64,000 nucleotides of DNA from Combretum micranthum (Eukaryota > Streptophyta > Magnoliopsida > Myrtales > Combretaceae). Shown one piece after another: positions 59,724-64,000 of the stretch. The position numbers and the translations under genes are program-made. Position 1 is the stretch's first letter; the number at the start of each line of letters is the position of its first letter. Under the pieces are notes generated by a model, which was not told the origin of the DNA, searched no databases, and saw only the letters and a list, made by a program, of their open reading frames with translations. Location: contig JAMXBD010000689.1 of assembly GCA_024138025.1 (NCBI GenBank), positions 248,001 through 312,000 of the forward strand. Direction: 5' to 3'.

Positions 59724-60660
59724 TGTTAAGAGAAAGCCTAACCTTAATCATAATAACAACAAAACCGATTAATCAACTTGTGATTGGAGACTAGATCTCC
59801 TCTTGTGAAAGCGATAAACAATTAAACAATGCGGAAAGGTAAAATAGATAACACTAGGATATAACATGGAAAACCCAATGCGGGAAAAACCACAGGACTA
59901 GCAGTGCTTAAATCTTCCACTATAAACAATATGATGGGATTACAACAAGTGAGTGAGCTCACACAATTCTTCACAACAATCGGTGGATTACAAATAGAAA
60001 TGAGATTTTCTTCTAAAGTTTCTCACTCTAGGATTTCCCTCACTTTTCTCTCTTTCTCTCTCTAGATCTTTCTATCTAGGCGTGAGAAGAGGCACACCAC
60101 TTGTTCCTTACAAACCCTAAGACAAAAGGAGAATATATATGCAATAACACAAGGAAAACCAACAGACACTCAAGGCTGACAATATTTAATTAAAAGCTTG
60201 CGGTGTTGCAACAAGTGTAGAAAAACAGCATTCTAGAGCAACGTACGCTGGCAGTATACCCACTCTATGCCAGTAGTGTAGACCGCAATGCCGGAAGCGT
60301 TCATGCCAGTGTAGGCTGTCTAGAGCTCTCGACAAGAATTTGCAAATTCCAACACTGGTAGTTATTATTCATTTAAGCTGGCAGTATAGCTTCCTCTGTT
60401 GCAGGTGTACTTGTTTTAACTTCCTTTGATGCAAAAATTCTCCTTATTTTCAAGTCTTCTTCTAAGTATATGTCCTATACTTAGGATACCCTTGATTTAA
60501 ATGTCCTCTAAATATATGTAACCATGTATTTAGGATCTCCTTGTTCAAAGTATGCTGGTCCATTCCTACTTTGATTTCAAAGTCTTTTAAATATATATCC
60601 AACATATATTTACGCTCCCTTTAGTTATAGACCCATATGAGTTGGATTTGTAACCCAACA
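59724..60660 (-). repeat. 3' LTR of the truncated copia element
   Basis: TG...CA ends. The minus strand starts TGTTGGGTTACAAATCC at 60660, preceded by the purine tract GGAGGAGGAGATTG (60661-60674). It contains the 'ggaaaaccca...cgggaaaaaccac' word (59869-59893) also found in the TRIM-like LTRs near 7550, a shared copia LTR motif. Confidence 0.75.
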
Positions 60661-60768
60661 ATCTCCTCCTCCAACTCATATGGAGGTTATCCCCAATTCT
60701 GCTATCTTTTGGCAGCACCTTTTGTAAGACTGAAACCTTTTACACCCAGCTTTTATCTTGTTCCTTGA

Positions 60769-61500
60769 TTATGAGCTCTTATCATCAGTCTTCACTCTGA
60801 ACACCCATTTGTTCTTCAGAAGTTCCTTGCTCTTAGGTAGTTTCACCAAGTTAGTTTTCTTGTTCTCATCTAAGGATTTTAGTCCATCTTGTGTGGCTCT
60901 AACCTTTCCTTTCTTCTTTTCATTTGCCATGACTTTCTTATGACCATCTGACTTTTCCCCATCACTGAGCATCACATACTCATCTAGACTGAATCTAACT
61001 GAGGGTCTTCCATCTTTTGCAGATCTTCTCATCTTGAACCGTTGATGAGGCTCCTGACATTCTTCAACTAAATCTCCCCCATTTCTGCCATCATTAGAAC
61101 CTCCATGTGAGAGTACAGGACTTACATCCCCTTTACTTAACTTTGTTGATATTAAGTAAAGGGTATTCCTCTTCTTTCCTTTTGCCATAATGAGAGAACC
61201 CTTGGTGAGCTTCCAGCTTCCTTCACCAAAGTAGCTACTATAGCCATCATCATCAAGCTTTCCTATAGAAATAAGGTTAAGGTGGATATCTGGAATTTGT
61301 CTAACATCTCTGAGAATGAGCCTGCAACCTGGGTTAGTCTTTAAAACTATGTTTCCAATGCCAACAATCTTGGATTTATCATTTCCCATCCTCACATTAC
61401 CAAAATTACCAGCAGTGTAGGTTGAGAAGAACTCACCATGTGAAGTCATATGGAAGGAGGCACTAGAATCAACAACCCAATCATCATCATGACTAGCAAA
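60769..61500 (-). pseudogene. copia protease fused to the integrase tail and RT start by in-frame deletion
   Basis: The frame reads WVVDSSASFHMTSHGEF (protease, usually DSGAS), IHLNLISIGKLDDDGY and NTLYLIST, where GAG-pre-integrase should follow. Instead it passes straight to GRPSVRFSLDEYVMLSD, the region after integrase, and then to LVKLPKSKELLKNKWVFRVK, the first RT motif, and stops. The integrase core and all RT catalytic motifs are gone, yet the frame stays open for 226 codons. This is a deletion derivative. Confidence 0.8.
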
Positions 61501-61550
61501 GCTAACACACTTCTCATCCCAGGCAATGACGATTTCATCATCATCTGCCG

Positions 61551-61937
61551 CTACTGCAACTGTAGTGTCTTAATCCTTTTCATCACCTTTACCTTTCTTT
61601 TTCTTCCAGAGTCTCTCTTCATGTGACCCGGCTTGTCACAATAGTAGCATCTAAGATATTTCTTTCCTCTTGACTTGGACATTCCCTTGGATTTCTCTGA
61701 TTCATTATCCTCATCAGATGATCTTCTGAACTTGCCTCTATCATTCCTTCCTGGCTTACCAGTAACAAGTGTCGCAGAATCATCCCTAGAATTAGATCCT
61801 ATGACAAGATCCTTCCTCCTAGCCTCTTCTTTCATTAGGCTATGCTTCACCATTGCAAGGGTGAGCTTTCCCTCTGGGGTAGAGTTACTAACAAACATAA
61901 CCAATGTCTCCCAACCATCAGGCAAGAAACTCAACAA
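61551..61937 (-). pseudogene. copia gag C-terminal half
   Basis: Starts within LSFLPDGWETLV (UBN2/gag core) and contains VKHSLMKEEARRKD. The zinc knuckle CYYCDKPGHMKRDSGRK has its last Cys changed to Ser. The N-terminal half is missing and a frameshift near 61550 separates it from the protease. Confidence 0.85.
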
Positions 61938-61949
61938 TAACAGTGCCTA

Positions 61950-62215
61950 GATCTCTTTAAGAGAAAGGAACGAAAAGAGAACCAAGTGAAGCTTATCGAA
62001 GATAATGTAAGGCTAATAAGAAAGGACCTTCTGGAAAGGTATCCCGACTCAGGTCTCAATTTTTTGGTAACTCATCTGAGGGAGATTCCAGTAGAAGATT
62101 CTAGTAAGGAAGAGGGTAATGAGGACGAAGTCAAGCAAGGTGGTGTTGATGCTGAAGTTGGTATAGTGGGCAAGGAAGAGAGGACTGAAGTTACCGTTAT
62201 TTCCAGGGGCTAAGG
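61950..62215 (+). pseudogene. Unidentified charged reading-frame fragment
   Basis: The open frame VKLIEDNVRLIRKDLLERY...VTHLREIPVED, ending in an acidic Gly-rich tail, stops at 62213. It starts at the breakpoint with the truncated copia element and has no ATG of its own. The charged coil-like sequence recalls gag-like ORFs of plant retroelements, but I cannot assign it. Confidence 0.3.
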
Positions 62216-64000
62216 CGCCCAGGTGTGGTTGCCTTTGTGGTTGTAATGCATGGGCCCAACTAGCGGATCCTAATGTCTACGGATTTCGATGTCGTTGTTG
62301 AGCCTCAAGCCAAATGCCATGTTGAGAGGTAAGGAAGCTCCTATTTCCCTTCAACCAGTGACAAGTGAAGAGATTTTCGATGTCTATACAGCTAATTGAT
62401 CTTAGGCCTTGGCGGTCATTAGGGAGTTGTTGCTTTTACCCTTTTTCTTCTCTTTATTTATTTTTTTTTACGAGCTTTGCTCTCAACCCATTTTGTGAAT
62501 GGACCTGTTGTAAGCTCTTGTAATGTTCACGTAAGCCAATGTACCTTTTTCTGACTAATGCATTGTCTGTTTCTCTCTCTATTGGACTATATTTTTGTTT
62601 GGTGGTTGCATTTTTGTTGTATTGTTGGTTCATATTTGTCAAGGTTGGCCATGTCGACCTCGTTTTCCTTAAGTCGCTTTGCTTCGAGCTTGTCGCTTTG
62701 TTCCTAAGCTAGCCATAGGTCTTTAGATATGGTTTTCCAAGACTAACATTATTCTACTAAGGAGGCTATGTGTACCAGGAAACTTTCCTTTTCGATGCTT
62801 ATAGATTCCCTAGGTATGATCGATTGGCTGGGGTAAGCTGCTCTTGAAATTCTCAAGATTTGGTAACTTTGAATGCTAGGTCTGTTAGAAATTTTTCTTG
62901 CCTCTAAATGGTGTTGTCTGGTGAATCATCTCTTCACGAACCCATCTTAATTCTCTTACTTCACAAGCTTAAGATTTTCCTTCACCATACAATTCGAAAA
63001 GGTTTGAGGAGTCATGAACCTTCTTTTGATTAATCTCCAATGGCTTGAAAGGTTGAGCCCTTGTGGGTTGCAAGCCTTATGGTACTATGAGAGCCTTGTT
63101 GTCTCTATTTAGAAGGGTGGAAGCCTTGTAGTCCCTATTTATGTGGACTAGTTACCAAGGTCACATGGTGCATCGGTCGTGTTGGTCGGGGTCCATTTCC
63201 CCCCATTGCCTTGGTTGTTCGATCTAAAGCCATTTTTCTCTTTTGCGATTCTTAGATCGAGGTTACCATTAGTTACTACTTGGTGGAGAGGCCGTAGTGA
63301 TTACGGTAAGGCGTTGCATGTGAGCAGAGGCCCATCTTCCTTCAACGACCTAGACCTTGGGGGTACTCCATAAGGTCAAGGTCAAGGTCATTGTGGAGGG
63401 GCCATCTGACTCTTCTTCTCATTTCTAACCTCTCGGTTGCACCATCCTTAATATCAAGTGGAGGTCGTTGGAGATGGGAGGTGATGACCTCCCCTTTAAG
63501 CCCAGTCTCTTGATGGCTTTTGGCTGTAGGTTTATTGAGAGGATTAACTTTGATCCAGCTCTCTTAATCGTTCTGAGCTTCTATCCAGGTGAGATTCATT
63601 GTGGTCCTAAAGGTGGATGGACAAGCTTCAATAATCGAGGAAGTGAAGTCGTGTTAAGCCAAAACCCACATTTTCGATTCGAGTGTGTAGTTGGCTAGAT
63701 GTGGGAGAACTCTTCTAATTTAAGGTTCAAATATTTGTCGAAGTCTTCTAACTCAAAGTTGTGCTCGGCCCAAAGAAGTTCATACTTATGTAGATTCCTC
63801 TTTGTATTTCTTAGCTAAAATGCTAGTTAAAACTACCCTGGTCGATATGCTATTCAAAACTACCGTAATAATTTTCTTTAGATTAATGAATTTGTTCACC
63901 ACTTGTTTGTGACCTCAATCTCTTATGTGGTCATTTGTATGTTTCTCTCGCTTTCTTTCCTTTTGGCATGCTCGTCTGTATAGGTGTTGAGGTAAACTTT
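62216..64000. other. Unassigned region with higher GC than its surroundings
   Basis: No gene, LTR pair or inverted ends recognised. The repeated wording 'gaagccttgtagtccctattta / gagccttgttgtctctattta' (63090-63145) and composition suggest the interior or LTR of a repeat element continuing past the window edge. Confidence 0.35.

Larger units (their letters stand above)
59724..61949 (-). mobile_element. 5'-truncated Ty1/copia element with internal pol deletion
   Basis: The minus strand carries a partial gag, zinc knuckle, protease, a shortened pol, a purine tract and a 937-bp 3' LTR. No 5' LTR is found; similarity ends abruptly at about 61949 within gag. The LTR's outer end is preceded by ATATA (59719-59723), a possible TSD half that cannot be confirmed. 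Confidence 0.8.

Overview
This window looks like nuclear DNA of a eudicot plant. It is AT-rich and consists mostly of nested transposable elements. It also carries degraded pieces of plant genes (an F-box/LRR protein 3, a Mediator subunit 15 and a PPR protein) and one intronless plant gene for a multi-pass membrane protein. No bacterial, organellar or rRNA features are visible. All readings come from inspection by eye; no database search was run.

Layout. 1-9,100: AT-rich spacer holding a weak CACTA-like candidate (1769-2823), a 2.9-kb TG...CA element with a 5-bp target duplication and no ORFs (4001-6924), and a head-to-head cluster of small LTR (TRIM-like) elements (7211-8922). 9107-19334: a complete 10.2-kb LTR element on the minus strand (two 654-bp LTRs, TSD CACTT). 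It encodes only Gag and protease and carries, where RT and integrase would be expected, fragments of at least three unrelated host genes plus a degenerate tRNA-Arg(TCG). 20178-52426: a tandem duplication of roughly 8.7-8.8 kb of ancestral sequence (blocks A and B), each block containing an older internal duplication. The repeated sequence is the 5' flank and first codons of the membrane-protein gene that survives at 52374. The promoter/start region is therefore present four times, but only the last copy leads into a gene.

The duplicates allow insertions to be read against their empty sites. A hAT-type element and a Caulimoviridae-like (endogenous pararetrovirus) fragment entered the second inner repeat before the block duplication. 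Afterwards a 4.2-kb LTR-like element (24263-28470, TSD ATACT) entered block A, while a Ty3/gypsy element (37845-43430, TSD TAAAC) and a Ty1/copia element (47198-52108, TSD ATATA) entered block B. The copia element sits about 265 bp upstream of the gene's ATG. The gene itself (52374-54524, about 716 codons) is open apart from two mutually compensating frameshifts.

54,525-64,000: AT-rich spacer, a 1.3-kb element with long terminal inverted repeats (57564-58881), a 5'-truncated copia element whose pol has lost most of integrase (59724-61949), and an unassigned tail. I see no undoubtedly intact host gene. The most unusual items are the serial promoter duplication and the gene-capturing retroelement.
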